Assembly: GCA_934746015.1 (NCBI GenBank)
Contig: CAKVEW010000001.1
Coordinates: forward strand, 1-64,000
DNA: 64,000 nt
Reading direction: 5' to 3'
Source: an uncultured Clostridium sp.
GTDB lineage: Bacteria; Bacillota; Clostridia; Clostridiales; Clostridiaceae
Shown: piece by piece, positions 19,121 through 28,063 of the stretch
Layout: every line of letters begins with the position of its first letter
How positions within the stretch are numbered: the first letter of the stretch is position 1
The notes under the pieces: model-generated
Database searches by the model: none
Seen by the model: the letters and a program-made list of their open reading frames with translations, nothing else
Told to the model about the DNA's origin: nothing
Program-made: the position numbers and the translations under genes

Positions 19121-19969
19121 ATGTATAAAAAAATTGAAAAAATGATTAATGATCTAGAACTTCGTGGTCGTAGCAAAGAGACTATCAAAAATATGGTCTG
19201 TGCTATGAACAGCTTTTCTAGATACTATAATCAAGCACCCGAAACATTGGGTGAAACAGAAATTATCCAATATCTAAATTATTGCATTAATGATAGAAAA
19301 TTATGCAGAGGAACTGTAAATTATATTAATAGTACTCTAAAATTCTTTTATGTCGTAACACTTGAAAGATCATGGAGTGATTTAAGAATCCCTAAACTTA
19401 GATATGATAAGACCTTACCACAATATTTAACTAAGGAAGAGTTAAAACATTTATTGGAATCCACCACTTATTTAAAGCATAAAGTAATATTTTCAACTAT
19501 GTATTCTGCCGGCTTACGCGTTAGCGAAGTTATAAACTTAAGAATATCTGATATTATAAGTGCTGAAATGAAAATTAGAGTTAGAAATGGTAAACGAAAC
19601 AAAGAAAGATATACTTTATTATCACAGAAAAACTTAGAGTTATTAAGGCTGTATTGGAAGAAGTTTGGATATAAAAATTACTCTCCTGATGATTACTTAT
19701 TTATATCAAGACAAACAAAGAAAAAGCTAACTAGTCGTGGAGTTCAAAGTGCTATTGAAAAAGCTGTGAAAAATGCAGGAATAAGTAAAAAAGCTACTCC
19801 TCATACTTTAAGACATTCTTTCGCTACCCATCTAATGAATGATGGTGTTGATTTAGTAACTATTCAAACATTAATGAGACATTCAAATATGAAAACAACC
19901 TCAATATATTTACATGTAAGAGATTATAAAACATTAAATATAAAGAGTCCATTAGATACATTGGAGTAG
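19121..19969 (+). CDS. Tyrosine recombinase (XerC/D-like integrase) of the IS91-type element
   Basis: 282 residues. N-terminal SAM-like core-binding domain, then the catalytic domain with Arg in SAGLRVSEVINL, HTLRHSFATHL and the nucleophile Tyr in MKTTSIYLHV. All R-H-R-H-Y elements are seen. A longer frame opens at 19040, but AAGGAG just before ATG 19121 sets the start. It ends 4 bp before the transposase gene. Known IS91-group elements sometimes carry such a recombinase; its exact job in them is unsettled. Confidence 0.88.
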   Translation: MYKKIEKMINDLELRGRSKETIKNMVCAMNSFSRYYNQAPETLGETEIIQYLNYCINDRKLCRGTVNYINSTLKFFYVVTLERSWSDLRIPKLRYDKTLPQYLTKEELKHLLESTTYLKHKVIFSTMYSAGLRVSEVINLRISDIISAEMKIRVRNGKRNKERYTLLSQKNLELLRLYWKKFGYKNYSPDDYLFISRQTKKKLTSRGVQSAIEKAVKNAGISKKATPHTLRHSFATHLMNDGVDLVTIQTLMRHSNMKTTSIYLHVRDYKTLNIKSPLDTLE

Positions 19970-19973
19970 TTTC

Positions 19974-21128
19974 ATGAATTCACTTCAACATATTATGGAA
20001 TTACACGGGGAATCCTATACTAAATCAAAAAAGTTACCACCTAATATTCTAAAAGCATTATATTCTATTAAAGATTGTAGAACTGCTGCGCTTGGCGGCC
20101 ATGTATATGAGTGTGATGAGTGTGGAGAAAAAAAGATTTCATATAATTCATGTAGAAATCGTCATTGTCCTAAATGTCAGGCTTATGCTAAAGAAATGTG
20201 GATCTATGAAAGAAGTAAATCTTTATTACCAACTCACTATTTTCATATTGTTTTTACTATACCAGAACAATTAAATTCTTTAATTTTATTTAATCAAAAA
20301 GAAATGTACTCTATTCTTTTTACTGCTGTTTCCGAAACTTTGCTAGAATTATCAAAGGATAAAAAGTACTTAAATGCAAATATTGGCTTTACAACTATTT
20401 TGCACACTTGGGGTCAAAACTTAATGTATCATCCACATATACACTGCATAGTTCCTGGTGGTGGATTAAGCACTGACAGCAGTAAATGGATAAACTCAAA
20501 AAAGAAATTCTTTATTCCTGTTAAGGTACTTTCAAGAAAATTTAGAGGGAAATATTTATTTTATTTAAATGAACTTTACAAAAAAGATAAATTAAAATTT
20601 CCTAAAAGTATTAGTGAACTTAGCTTTAAGGAACTATTCAACGAATTTAAAGATAGTTTATATAAAAAAGAATGGATTGTTTATAGTAAGGCACCTTTCA
20701 GTAGTGCGGAATATGTTTTGAAATACTTAGGAAGATATACTCACAGAGTTGCTATATCTGATAATAGAATTATTAAAGTTGATAAAGAACAAATTATATT
20801 TAAGTGGAGAGATTATAAAAATAACAATAAAGAAAAAATAATGTCTTTAAGTCCAAGAGAATTTATTAGAAGATTTTCAATGCATGTATTACCAAATAGA
20901 TTTGTAAAAATAAGACACTACGGTATTCTAGGAAATAGAAATAAAAAACTAAAATTTAAGCGCTGTATAGAGATCTTTCGGATTAAACCAAAAGATTTTG
21001 AGAATCTATCGTCAGCGGAGCTATTTTTTAAATTAACAGGAATAAATATAGGTAAGTGTAGTAAATGTGAGAATGGAAATTTAATAAAAATAGAGAAAAT
21101 CATGCCTAGAAGTGCTTCCCCACCATAA
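19974..21128 (+). CDS. IS91-family HUH transposase
   Basis: 384 residues. N-terminal zinc-binding domain (YECDECGEKK then NRHCPKCQ, about 40-66), the HUH motif in YHPHIHCIVPGGG (about 155-167) and the catalytic tyrosine region YVLKYLGRYTHRVAISDNRI (about 245). A short C-terminal CSKC pair follows. It should nick a strand and move the element by rolling-circle transfer. ATG shortly after the recombinase stop suggests one transcript. Intact by length. Confidence 0.9.
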   Translation: MNSLQHIMELHGESYTKSKKLPPNILKALYSIKDCRTAALGGHVYECDECGEKKISYNSCRNRHCPKCQAYAKEMWIYERSKSLLPTHYFHIVFTIPEQLNSLILFNQKEMYSILFTAVSETLLELSKDKKYLNANIGFTTILHTWGQNLMYHPHIHCIVPGGGLSTDSSKWINSKKKFFIPVKVLSRKFRGKYLFYLNELYKKDKLKFPKSISELSFKELFNEFKDSLYKKEWIVYSKAPFSSAEYVLKYLGRYTHRVAISDNRIIKVDKEQIIFKWRDYKNNNKEKIMSLSPREFIRRFSMHVLPNRFVKIRHYGILGNRNKKLKFKRCIEIFRIKPKDFENLSSAELFFKLTGINIGKCSKCENGNLIKIEKIMPRSASPP

Positions 21129-21296
21129 ATAAAGATAAAAGTAAATAAGCACTTGATTATGGGGAGGGGGATGCTATATACTAAAATAAGATATAACCTT
21201 AATTTTCCAATAGGAACAGCAGAATATTAAGTGAATTATATAAATTATAAATTTAAAACATGGTCGTGAATTTTTGAATCCCCATACGGGGCGACA

Positions 21297-21317
21297 GCTT
21301 TTAGCGACTTCGTTCTA
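21297..21317 (-). repeat. Right inverted repeat of the IS91-type element
   Basis: Reverse complement begins TAGAACGAAGTCGCTAAAAG, matching the left repeat at 19 of 21 positions. Between the transposase stop and this repeat (21129-21296) a CCCCACCATAA/TTATGGGGAGG dyad at 21117-21173 overlaps an AGTGCTT/AAGCACT dyad, a possible terminator or end structure. Confidence 0.7.
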
Positions 21318-21321
21318 GTAA

Positions 21322-21423
21322 TTGATTGCGATATTGAGATGCATATATTTAACTTTAACCAAGTTTAAACCACTTGTAAATGCTTATATATATGCTATTT
21401 TTTTAACTCAACATCGCAATCAA
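21322..21423. repeat. MITE-like 102-bp hairpin next to the element
   Basis: TTGATTGCGATATTGAG (21322-21338) is complemented at 21407-21423 with one mismatch, and the interior continues with GCATATAT near 21340 facing ATATATGC near 21387. No coding capacity. It starts 4 bp outside the right repeat of the IS91-type element. Confidence 0.55.
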
Positions 21424-21476
21424 GCCAACTCAAATTGTGCATTAGGTAATATAGAAATTAAGTTGGGGGAATAGCA

Positions 21477-21947
21477 ATGAAATTAACAGCACACAAACTT
21501 TCAGAAGAACAAGCAAAGGAGATTTCAAATTGGAAATATACTGGAGATTATTCAATTTACAATCTACCATCATGGGACAAAATGATTCAAGAAAACTATT
21601 CATTGACTGACAATGTAAAAAGAGAAAGATACATAGGTTATATAAATGAAGATGGTGAGCTGGTTGGATTTGTAAATCTATTGGATGAAGGAGATACAGT
21701 ATTCTTTGGAATTGGCATAAAACCTAACTACTGTAGTAAAGGAATAGGAAAAGTAATAACAAAAATGGCTTTAATTGAAAGTCAAAATAGGTTTCCTAAT
21801 AAACCTGTTATATTAGAGGTTAGGACTTGGAACAAAAGGGCTGTGAATTGTTATAAATCACAGGGATTTGAAATTGTTGAAATAAAACAGCAACAAACAT
21901 ATATTGGATTTGGTGAATTTTATATAATGAGACATGAGTGGAAATAA
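21477..21947 (+). CDS. GNAT family N-acetyltransferase
   Basis: 156 residues. FFGIGIKPNYCSKGIGKVIT is the acetyl-CoA loop and WNKRAVNCYKSQGFEIVE the next motif; the N-terminus (KEISNWKYTGDYSIYNLP) marks a clostridial subgroup. A GGGGG site precedes ATG. Own terminator follows. Substrate unknown. Confidence 0.9.
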   Translation: MKLTAHKLSEEQAKEISNWKYTGDYSIYNLPSWDKMIQENYSLTDNVKRERYIGYINEDGELVGFVNLLDEGDTVFFGIGIKPNYCSKGIGKVITKMALIESQNRFPNKPVILEVRTWNKRAVNCYKSQGFEIVEIKQQQTYIGFGEFYIMRHEWK

Positions 21948-21979
21948 TTTTAATGCGAAATTTTAAAATATTACGAATT

Positions 21980-22006
21980 AAAGACCAGTGAGATCACTGG
22001 TCTTTT
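21980..22006. terminator. Bidirectional terminator
   Basis: AAAGACCAGTGA pairs perfectly with TCACTGGTCTTT around GA, with an A run before and U run after. Serves the GNAT gene at 21477 and possibly the convergent gene at 22085. Confidence 0.9.
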
Positions 22007-22084
22007 AAATTAAGCGTATATAATATCAACATTCTTTTCATAATATATTAAATATGCCATATAATATATGGTAGTTTATAAAAT

Positions 22085-22609
22085 CTAAATCTTCATAACT
22101 CTATTCTTTAAATATAAATTAAACTTATCATATTCAGTTTGAGTCAAAAAATCAGGATATGACATAACTGATAGGGAATGTCCTTTATTAAATTTACTAT
22201 ATGGAGGATGGATATGATTAAAGGTATCATTTTCCTTATATCCAACTCGTGTATAAAATAATTTCCTTCTAATAGATATTTCATCTATAGGTGGATCAAT
22301 TTCTAATATTATTGTTTTTTTCTTTTTTTTCAGTAATTCAAGTGCACTTTCCCCATATTTTTTATTACGCATATTAGGCTCTATACAAAAATGCTCAATA
22401 TATATGTAATTTAATGTTTCCCAATAAAGAATAATACCTACAAAGATATCATTATAATAAATTAAATCAAAATGATATTCTTCATCTCTCATTATTTCTT
22501 TTTGAGATTCAATTTCTCTTTGTTCATAACACGGAAAGCTTTTTTGATATAACATCATAGCTTCATTAAACATTTTGTCATCTTTAGATAATAATCTAAT
22601 AAATTTCAT
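22085..22609 (-). CDS. GNAT-like acetyltransferase
   Basis: 174 residues with MLYQKSFPCYEQRE near the N-terminus, YIEHFCIEPNMRNKKYGESA (GNAT acetyl-CoA region) and LEIDPP, a pattern common to a clostridial GNAT subfamily. The region contains a KKKKK stretch. GAGGTGA precedes ATG 22609. Substrate unknown. Confidence 0.8.
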   Translation of the reverse strand: MKFIRLLSKDDKMFNEAMMLYQKSFPCYEQREIESQKEIMRDEEYHFDLIYYNDIFVGIILYWETLNYIYIEHFCIEPNMRNKKYGESALELLKKKKKTIILEIDPPIDEISIRRKLFYTRVGYKENDTFNHIHPPYSKFNKGHSLSVMSYPDFLTQTEYDKFNLYLKNRVMKI

Positions 22610-22800
22610 GGCTCACCTCTTAATTATAAGTTATAATTCTGCTAAATTATAACATACTCTACTAATGCCGTACATTAGGATTTATATCTTTAATTATGAT
22701 TAAATTTGAATACTCTTTCCTTATAATATTGTTATCTTTTCGAGTATACAGTATGATTCGATTGAGTCAACAAATCTAACTCAGTATTTATGATTTCTAA

Positions 22801-23485
22801 CTATTCATTCACTTTATTTTTTGATTTTAATTTCCGCACTAAGTTGTCAATTTCTCGTACTATCCAATTAATTATGGCTGATATTACTAAATAGATTATA
22901 TAAAATGCAAAAGATGCCACTGATGTGAGTATAATAATCCAAGGTATAATTTCCATAATTGGTGTTATGATATTTATTCTCAATTTCACCTTTTTTAACA
23001 GCTTGTTCTTTTTCCCATTCTTCATATTCTCTTTTTTGTTTTTTATTCCAAGCTTTATATTCACTTTTATTAGGTTCTTCATATCCTGAATATAAATAAC
23101 CATCAGCATATTTATCGGTTCTATTATTTTTTTTATCATATTCTTCTCTTCCAGTAAAGTCATATCCATCTTTATATATATCTGTTCCATTTTCTGATTT
23201 TCTTTTTACTCCTGTCCACTGTCCAACATTGTCATAAGTAGATACATAACCATATTTTTCATCAATGTCTTCATAGCCAATAGGCTTACCACAATTATCA
23301 AATATTTCTATACGTTTTCCATCTTTACTTACCACTTTTGTTCATACAGGCAACCCATTATTATCATACATATTTATTTTGCCTTTATATTTTGCTTTTT
23401 TAAATTTCTCTTCTGTTTCATCATCATCAAATTGACCTTGATATGAATAGTGATATTCGTCACTTCCATCATAGTACCCTAACAC
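22801..23485 (-). pseudogene. Broken YD/MORN-like repeat protein with C-terminal membrane segment
   Basis: A GTG at 23485 after GGGGGA opens a frame (LGYYDGSDEYHYSYQGQFDD) that hits TGA at about 23340 and continues in the same frame with repeats such as YVSTYDNVGQWTGVKR and DGYDFTGREEYDKKN to a charged region. Near 22970 the frame shifts; the other frame supplies a hydrophobic segment (WIIILTSVASFAFYIIYLVI) and a KSKNKVNE end. Two lesions make it a pseudogene unless they are sequencing errors. Function unknown; the repeats resemble bacterial YD/wall-associated repeats. Confidence 0.6.
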
Positions 23486-23611
23486 AACTTAAATCCCCCT
23501 TAAATCCATTAATTATAGTTAATCGAAACATATCATTATTTAATATATGAAAAACATTTTTAATAATTACTTATTAATATATTCAGAATATGCTTTATAT
23601 CTGAATTGAAA

Positions 23612-23655
23612 ACTAAATAATACCGTATATTCACTTTTGAATAATACGGTATTTT
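23612..23655 (-). repeat. Repeated terminator element, copy 2
   Basis: Second copy of the AACTAAATAATACCGTA element at 16132; AATACCGTA (23619-23627) pairs with TACGGTATT (23645-23653). Lies downstream of the GNAT gene at 23714. Confidence 0.7.
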
Positions 23656-23713
23656 TATAAATTTATTATTTAATTTTATATTCATAACAAGTTATTACTT
23701 TTCTTTATTTGTT

Positions 23714-24148
23714 TTATAAAAGTTTAATAAAATTCTTTTGTTTTTTTCTATTAATGTATCCATGCTTTTCATAGAATCTATGTGCATCTGCCCTATCATC
23801 TCCAGATACTAATCTTATTCCACTGTACCCATTTTGTTTTGACCAATCTTCAAGGCTATTTATTAATATATTCCCAACCCCAATATTTCTATAATCTTTT
23901 TTCACCACAAATCCCAATATATTTATTAATGAATCAAAATAAAGTGTCTCATAAGGACTACCATGAATATATCCAATTACTTCATTATTTTGTTCTGCAA
24001 CTAAAATAATATCTTTTGTATTTTCTGTTATATATGAAATTCTCTCTTTAACTTTTTCTATTGATAATAAATATCCCAATTCTTGGTTTAATAAGTATAT
24101 CTCCTTATAATCTGTTATTTTTATTTCCCTTATATTTATTTGCTCCAC
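23714..24148 (-). CDS. GNAT family N-acetyltransferase
   Basis: 144 residues, a compact complete GNAT: LGFVVKKDYRNIGVGNILIN (acetyl-CoA loop) and GDDRADAHRFYEKHGY. Ribosome binding site GGTGGAG before ATG 24148. Substrate unknown. Confidence 0.9.
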   Translation of the reverse strand: MEQINIREIKITDYKEIYLLNQELGYLLSIEKVKERISYITENTKDIILVAEQNNEVIGYIHGSPYETLYFDSLINILGFVVKKDYRNIGVGNILINSLEDWSKQNGYSGIRLVSGDDRADAHRFYEKHGYINRKKQKNFIKLL

Positions 24149-24218
24149 CTTTAATCCACCTTACTACATTATTATTTTATTCACTTTCTCATTCCCTCTT
24201 ATATATCAATATAATTAT

Positions 24219-24572
24219 TTATGCAATTAAGGTTCCTTGATGAAATACCATTTTCCACTTACCCTCATATAGCTTCCATATAGAGCTTCTAATTGAACTT
24301 TTTATTATATTATCTTTATGATATATTTTATCTATTTTATATGTTGCTAATATACAATCCTTTGATAATTCCTTTGAATTAAAATCTTTTAACTCAAAGG
24401 ACACATTATCCTCATAAAAAGTATCATCCACATTATAGTTATAAATTACTCCACTACTGCAGTATTCAATAAAATCTTCTGATAATAATTCTCTTAATCT
24501 TTTAGGTGATTTTCTAACCTCTGGCTTTAATAATTCTTTTTCTAAATTTAATATTAGTTCACTATTTTCCAT
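24219..24572 (-). CDS. DUF4440 / NTF2-like protein
   Basis: 117 residues: LEKELLKPEVRKSPKRLREL, LSEDFIEYCSSG and a final SSIWKLYEGKWKMVFHQGT, the NTF2-like DUF4440 pattern. An upstream GTG at 24581 touches the AGGAAGG site, so ATG 24572 is the start. Probably a small ligand-binding or enzyme-like cone fold; role unknown. Confidence 0.8.
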   Translation of the reverse strand: MENSELILNLEKELLKPEVRKSPKRLRELLSEDFIEYCSSGVIYNYNVDDTFYEDNVSFELKDFNSKELSKDCILATYKIDKIYHKDNIIKSSIRSSIWKLYEGKWKMVFHQGTLIA

Positions 24573-24644
24573 AGCCTTCACCTTCCTAATATCTATGCCC
24601 CATTATTTTCTTTAATTATTTGTAATATTTCATATTCCTCACTA

Positions 24645-25229
24645 CTAATCTGCCATGTAAGTGTTAACTAATTCATAGCATCTATTCTTAGTTGATTCAT
24701 ATAATGATATTTTGTCAGCTACAAATTCAAAGGTTCCACCCTTATATTTTAAAGATTCCTCTTTTGCTGCCTTTTCTTTTTCATCTATCCATTTAATTTC
24801 TTCTTGCTCCAAACTATCCATTACTTCTTTTGATAGCTCTTTTTGTAATAAAGCATAGATATTATTTAATTCCTTATCATACATTTCATAACCTATACCA
24901 TAATAACTTTTCATAGCATTTGTTACCCCTGCATCTGAATCCTTCTTTTCTGGTAAAGAATCCATTTCTTTTTGTATATTATCTAATCTTTCTAAAAATT
25001 CTTTTCTTCGTCCTTCTATCTTTGTTACTGATTTTTCTGAAGTAGTTCCATCAGAATTCTCATTTTTTGAATCTTTATTATCTGTGCTACTATCATTATC
25101 CTTTATTTGCGTGCTTTTATTTGTTTCATCTACAGTTTTTTGATTTTCTTTATTATCTTTTGTACAAGCCACCAACATAATCACTGATAATATAATAGCT
25201 AAATTAAGTGTAATTTTTTTATTTTTCAT
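24645..25229 (-). CDS. Lipoprotein with LprI/DUF1311-like domain
   Basis: About 194 residues. Lipoprotein signal with lipobox LVAC, a low-complexity Asp/Asn/Ser/Lys linker (about 28-75), then a helical domain with YDKELNNIYALLQKEL and WIDEKEKAAKEESLKYKGGT, typical of DUF1311 (lysozyme inhibitor LprI N-terminal family). Surface-anchored; inhibitor activity is only inferred. Of two close ATGs (25235, 25229) the second has better spacing to AAGGAG. Confidence 0.8.
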   Translation of the reverse strand: MKNKKITLNLAIILSVIMLVACTKDNKENQKTVDETNKSTQIKDNDSSTDNKDSKNENSDGTTSEKSVTKIEGRRKEFLERLDNIQKEMDSLPEKKDSDAGVTNAMKSYYGIGYEMYDKELNNIYALLQKELSKEVMDSLEQEEIKWIDEKEKAAKEESLKYKGGTFEFVADKISLYESTKNRCYELVNTYMAD

Positions 25230-25368
25230 ATACATTATCTCCTTTATATTTGTAATTATATTTTTATCTCTTAATACGCTAAACCTACATAGTTAAAATT
25301 CATATTCAGTCAAAGGTAAATTAACATTCTTAATAATAGTTCCCCAAACAGTACATATAAATTAGTAC

Positions 25369-25866
25369 TTATTTAATCTTATCTAAGTAACCTTTCAGTC
25401 TTTTTCCATGGGCCCCAGCATATTCATTAGAATTTACAAAGCTTATGAATTCTTCTTTTCCCATCCACTTATATGAGATAGTTTCTCCTTCTTGAAGAAT
25501 AATTGAATTTTTATCACAATCTACTATACATAAGTACCCATGATATATTCTTTGATTTTCTTCACTGACAATATGATAAATTTCCTCTAGAGAAGTTGCA
25601 GTAATACTTGTCTCTTCCTTTAGCTCCCTAAAAGCACATTCTATTGGAGTTTCACCTTTTAAAGAACTTCCTCCTGCACTTGCTTCATATTTCCCAGGAA
25701 AAGTTTCTTTATTAAAATCTCTTTGCATTAATAAATAACTGCCATCTATATGTTTCACTAAGACTTCACAAACAAGATGATAAAATCCTTCTGGAATTTC
25801 TTCACCTCTTACTAAATCATAATTAGCCTTTGTCTCATCCTTATAATAAGCATCCCAAATCTCCAT
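25369..25866 (-). CDS. NUDIX hydrolase
   Basis: 165 residues with a complete Nudix box, G-x5-E-x7-REL-x-EE-x-S: GSSLKGETPIECAFRELKEE. The N-terminus (MEIWDAYYKDE) and late HGKRLKGYLD fit the IPP-isomerase-like subgroup. Hydrolyses a nucleoside diphosphate-linked substrate, identity unknown. AAGGAGG precedes the ATG. Confidence 0.9.
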   Translation of the reverse strand: MEIWDAYYKDETKANYDLVRGEEIPEGFYHLVCEVLVKHIDGSYLLMQRDFNKETFPGKYEASAGGSSLKGETPIECAFRELKEETSITATSLEEIYHIVSEENQRIYHGYLCIVDCDKNSIILQEGETISYKWMGKEEFISFVNSNEYAGAHGKRLKGYLDKIK

Positions 25867-25954
25867 TCTTTTACCTCCTTCTATTGTGTTTTAAATCTTA
25901 ATATAATGTTACCATTTTTTATATAATATGTGAATTAAATCTATTAAATATAAA

Positions 25955-25975
25955 AGGAGCTGTATAAACAACTCC
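25955..25975 (-). terminator. Terminator after the Cys-rich peptide gene
   Basis: Minus strand GGAGTTGT-TTAT-ACAGCTCC followed by TTTTATATTT. It lies about 100 bp past the stop of the small gene at 26073 and no other minus gene reads into it. Confidence 0.8.
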
Positions 25976-26072
25976 CCATTTAAAATATAATCATTTTACA
26001 TTTTTAATTATAAATTCTACATTCTTCATAGCAGCCTACAAATAATTATTTATTTGTATTTAATAATAGCTT

Positions 26073-26207
26073 CTAGAACCAGAAACCTCCACAACAGTTA
26101 TTAAACCCGCAACAGTTATTACGTCTGCGGCATCTTCTACGTCTACAACATCTATTACATCCAAAGAATCCATTACACCCAAAAAAATTATTACATCCAA
26201 AGCACAT
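26073..26207 (-). CDS. Cys/Asn/Arg-rich 44-residue peptide
   Basis: Not a predicted long ORF, but AAGGAGGG lies 7 nt before the ATG and a terminator follows. The peptide is MCFGCNNFFGCNGFFGCNRC then an Arg/Cys block (CRRRRCRRR) and two NNCCG units. It has eleven cysteines, repeated F-G-C-N units and nine arginines clustered in the middle. I know no family; similar Cys-rich short proteins occur in spore coats, as metal binders and as modified peptides. Expression is inferred from the translation signals. Confidence 0.6.
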   Translation of the reverse strand: MCFGCNNFFGCNGFFGCNRCCRRRRCRRRNNCCGFNNCCGGFWF

Positions 26208-26419
26208 ATAATTTCCCTCCTTATTTTATACTATAGTATATTCACTACATTACAAATTGTTCTATTATGTACATCTTTTAATTGAAAAATTTTTTTAAGA
26301 TATAATTAAAAGTATGTAAAAATACATCCTTAATATAATAATGTATATTTTATCTGACTATTTATTGTAATATAATTAATATAATCTATTTTAATTTTAG
26401 CTTTTAAGGAGGACAAATA

Positions 26420-27580
26420 ATGCTAACATTACTGCTAATAATAATATATATATCTTTTATTAGTTTAGGCCTTCCTGATGCTATATTAGGATCAGCATGG
26501 CCAATGATACATCAAGATTTAAATGTTCCAGTATCCTATGCAGGAGTTATTACAATGATTATATCTGGAGGAACTATTATATCAAGTTTATTTAGTGAAA
26601 AACTAATCCGAAAGCTTGGTACAGGTAAAGTTACAGCCTTTAGTGTACTTTTAACAGCTTTAGGATTATTAGGTGTATTTCTTTCCCCTAACTTTATATG
26701 GATATGCTTACTTGCAATACCTCTAGGTATAGGTGCAGGCTCTGTAGATTCTGCTTTGAACAATTTTGTAGCCTTACATTATAAAGCTATACATATGAAT
26801 TGGCTTCACTCATTTTGGGGGGTAGGTGCTACATCTGGACCTCTTATAATGTCTATTTTTTTATTAAAAGAAAATGGATGGAGACTTGGTTATGCAACTA
26901 TAGGGAGTATTCAAGCTATATTAGTTATTTGCTTGTTTTTCTCACTGCCCTTATGGAAAAAGTTCGAAAGTGATAATTCTGAAAAGGTTACTACTAATGA
27001 AGGGGTGAAAGTATCCACTTTAATCAAATTACCTGGAGCTAAACCTGCTCTTGTATCTTTCTTTTGCTATTGTGCAGTAGAATTAACTACAGGATTATGG
27101 GTTAGTTCCTACTTAGTTATTATTAATGGCTTTTCTGCTGAAAAAGCTGCAAAATGGGTATCATTATATTATCTAGGTATAACTGTTGGTAGGTTCTTAG
27201 CTGGATTTATATCCATTAAATTAAATAATAAGCAAATGATAAGAATTGGACAGGTTATATGTGTTACAGGAGGAATTTTATTAAGCATTACTTTTTCAAG
27301 TTATATACAGTTAATAGGTTTAATCTGTATAGGACTTGGATGTGCACCTATTTATCCAGCCATGCTTCATGATACTCCAAATAGATTTGGAAAAGAATTG
27401 TCTCAAGGAATAATGGGAATACAAATGGCTACTGCTTATGTTGGAAGTACCTTTATGCCACCTTTCTTTGGAGCAATTTCAAAATTTATCGGTTTTGAAA
27501 TCTTACCATATTTCCTATTAGTTTTAATGCTACTTATGCTTATTATGACAGAAAGAGTTAATAAGATATGTAAATCATAA
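26420..27580 (+). CDS. MFS transporter
   Basis: 386 residues, about 12 membrane helices. SLGLPDAILGSAWPMIHQDL at the N-terminus and the helix 2-3 loop SEKLIRKLGTGKVTAFS match the fucose-permease/FucP-like MFS branch; GVGATSGPLI lies in helix 5. AAGGAGG precedes the ATG. Substrate unknown; a sugar or efflux role is possible. Confidence 0.9.
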   Translation: MLTLLLIIIYISFISLGLPDAILGSAWPMIHQDLNVPVSYAGVITMIISGGTIISSLFSEKLIRKLGTGKVTAFSVLLTALGLLGVFLSPNFIWICLLAIPLGIGAGSVDSALNNFVALHYKAIHMNWLHSFWGVGATSGPLIMSIFLLKENGWRLGYATIGSIQAILVICLFFSLPLWKKFESDNSEKVTTNEGVKVSTLIKLPGAKPALVSFFCYCAVELTTGLWVSSYLVIINGFSAEKAAKWVSLYYLGITVGRFLAGFISIKLNNKQMIRIGQVICVTGGILLSITFSSYIQLIGLICIGLGCAPIYPAMLHDTPNRFGKELSQGIMGIQMATAYVGSTFMPPFFGAISKFIGFEILPYFLLVLMLLMLIMTERVNKICKS

Positions 27581-27605
27581 TTTTACATGTATACAACAGA
27601 TTTAC

Positions 27606-27684
27606 TTTGATAGCAATGGTAGCTATCAAACAATAATTGAAATATATTAATAAAAATAAAGGAGTTGTTTGAAGCAGCTCCTTT
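27606..27684 (+). terminator. Double hairpin after the MFS gene
   Basis: First TTTGATAGC/GCTATCAAA (27606-27630) without a U run, then AAAGGAGTTG/CAGCTCCTTT (27658-27684). The second belongs to the GGAGCTGT-type terminator group of this window. Confidence 0.7.
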
Positions 27685-27790
27685 AGCATATAGTCTTAGA
27701 AATTTTTCCGAATCTAATAATTTTTCACCTCTATGATTTTAATCATTAAATTCATAGTTATTAATTGTGATATATTTCTAATTAATTTTT

Positions 27791-28063
27791 CTAATTTTTA
27801 TTAAACAATGTTTTTAAATCCTTCAAGCCCTGCAAAACTTCTTCTTTCGAAAAATTATTTTCTAATAATTCTTCATCATTTTTCTCTAATAATTCTTCAT
27901 AAAAATCAATTGCTACTTTATAGTTTGCTTCTGACTTATTTTTTTCTATTTCTTCAAATAGAATATCCTCTGCCTTATTATATTCCTTCTTACCCATAAG
28001 ACTTTTTAAAATAATTCTAAGAATCTCAGATGACCCTGTATCTTCTAAATTCACTACTAACAT
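27791..28063 (-). CDS. Hypothetical helical protein, possibly DUF6483-like
   Basis: 90 residues, all predicted helical and acidic/lysine-rich: KKEYNKAEDILFEEIEKNKS, IDFYEELLEKNDEELLENNF. The tetratricopeptide-like rhythm suggests a short protein-binding scaffold; DUF6483 is the closest family I can suggest, with low certainty. GAAGGAGAAGG precedes the ATG. Confidence 0.65.
   Translation of the reverse strand: MLVVNLEDTGSSEILRIILKSLMGKKEYNKAEDILFEEIEKNKSEANYKVAIDFYEELLEKNDEELLENNFSKEEVLQGLKDLKTLFNKN

Larger units (their letters stand above)
18985..21317 (+). mobile_element. IS91-type HUH transposable element with companion tyrosine recombinase
   Basis: Two plus-strand genes, a tyrosine recombinase (19121) and an IS91-family transposase (19974), are separated by 4 bp and bounded by imperfect inverted repeats at 18985-19005 and 21297-21317 (19 of 21 positions match). 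Inside the left end is a small CGCT/AGCG hairpin, and a 10-bp hairpin lies in the recombinase leader. The precise transposition ends were not proved; no clear target duplication is visible. Confidence 0.75.
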
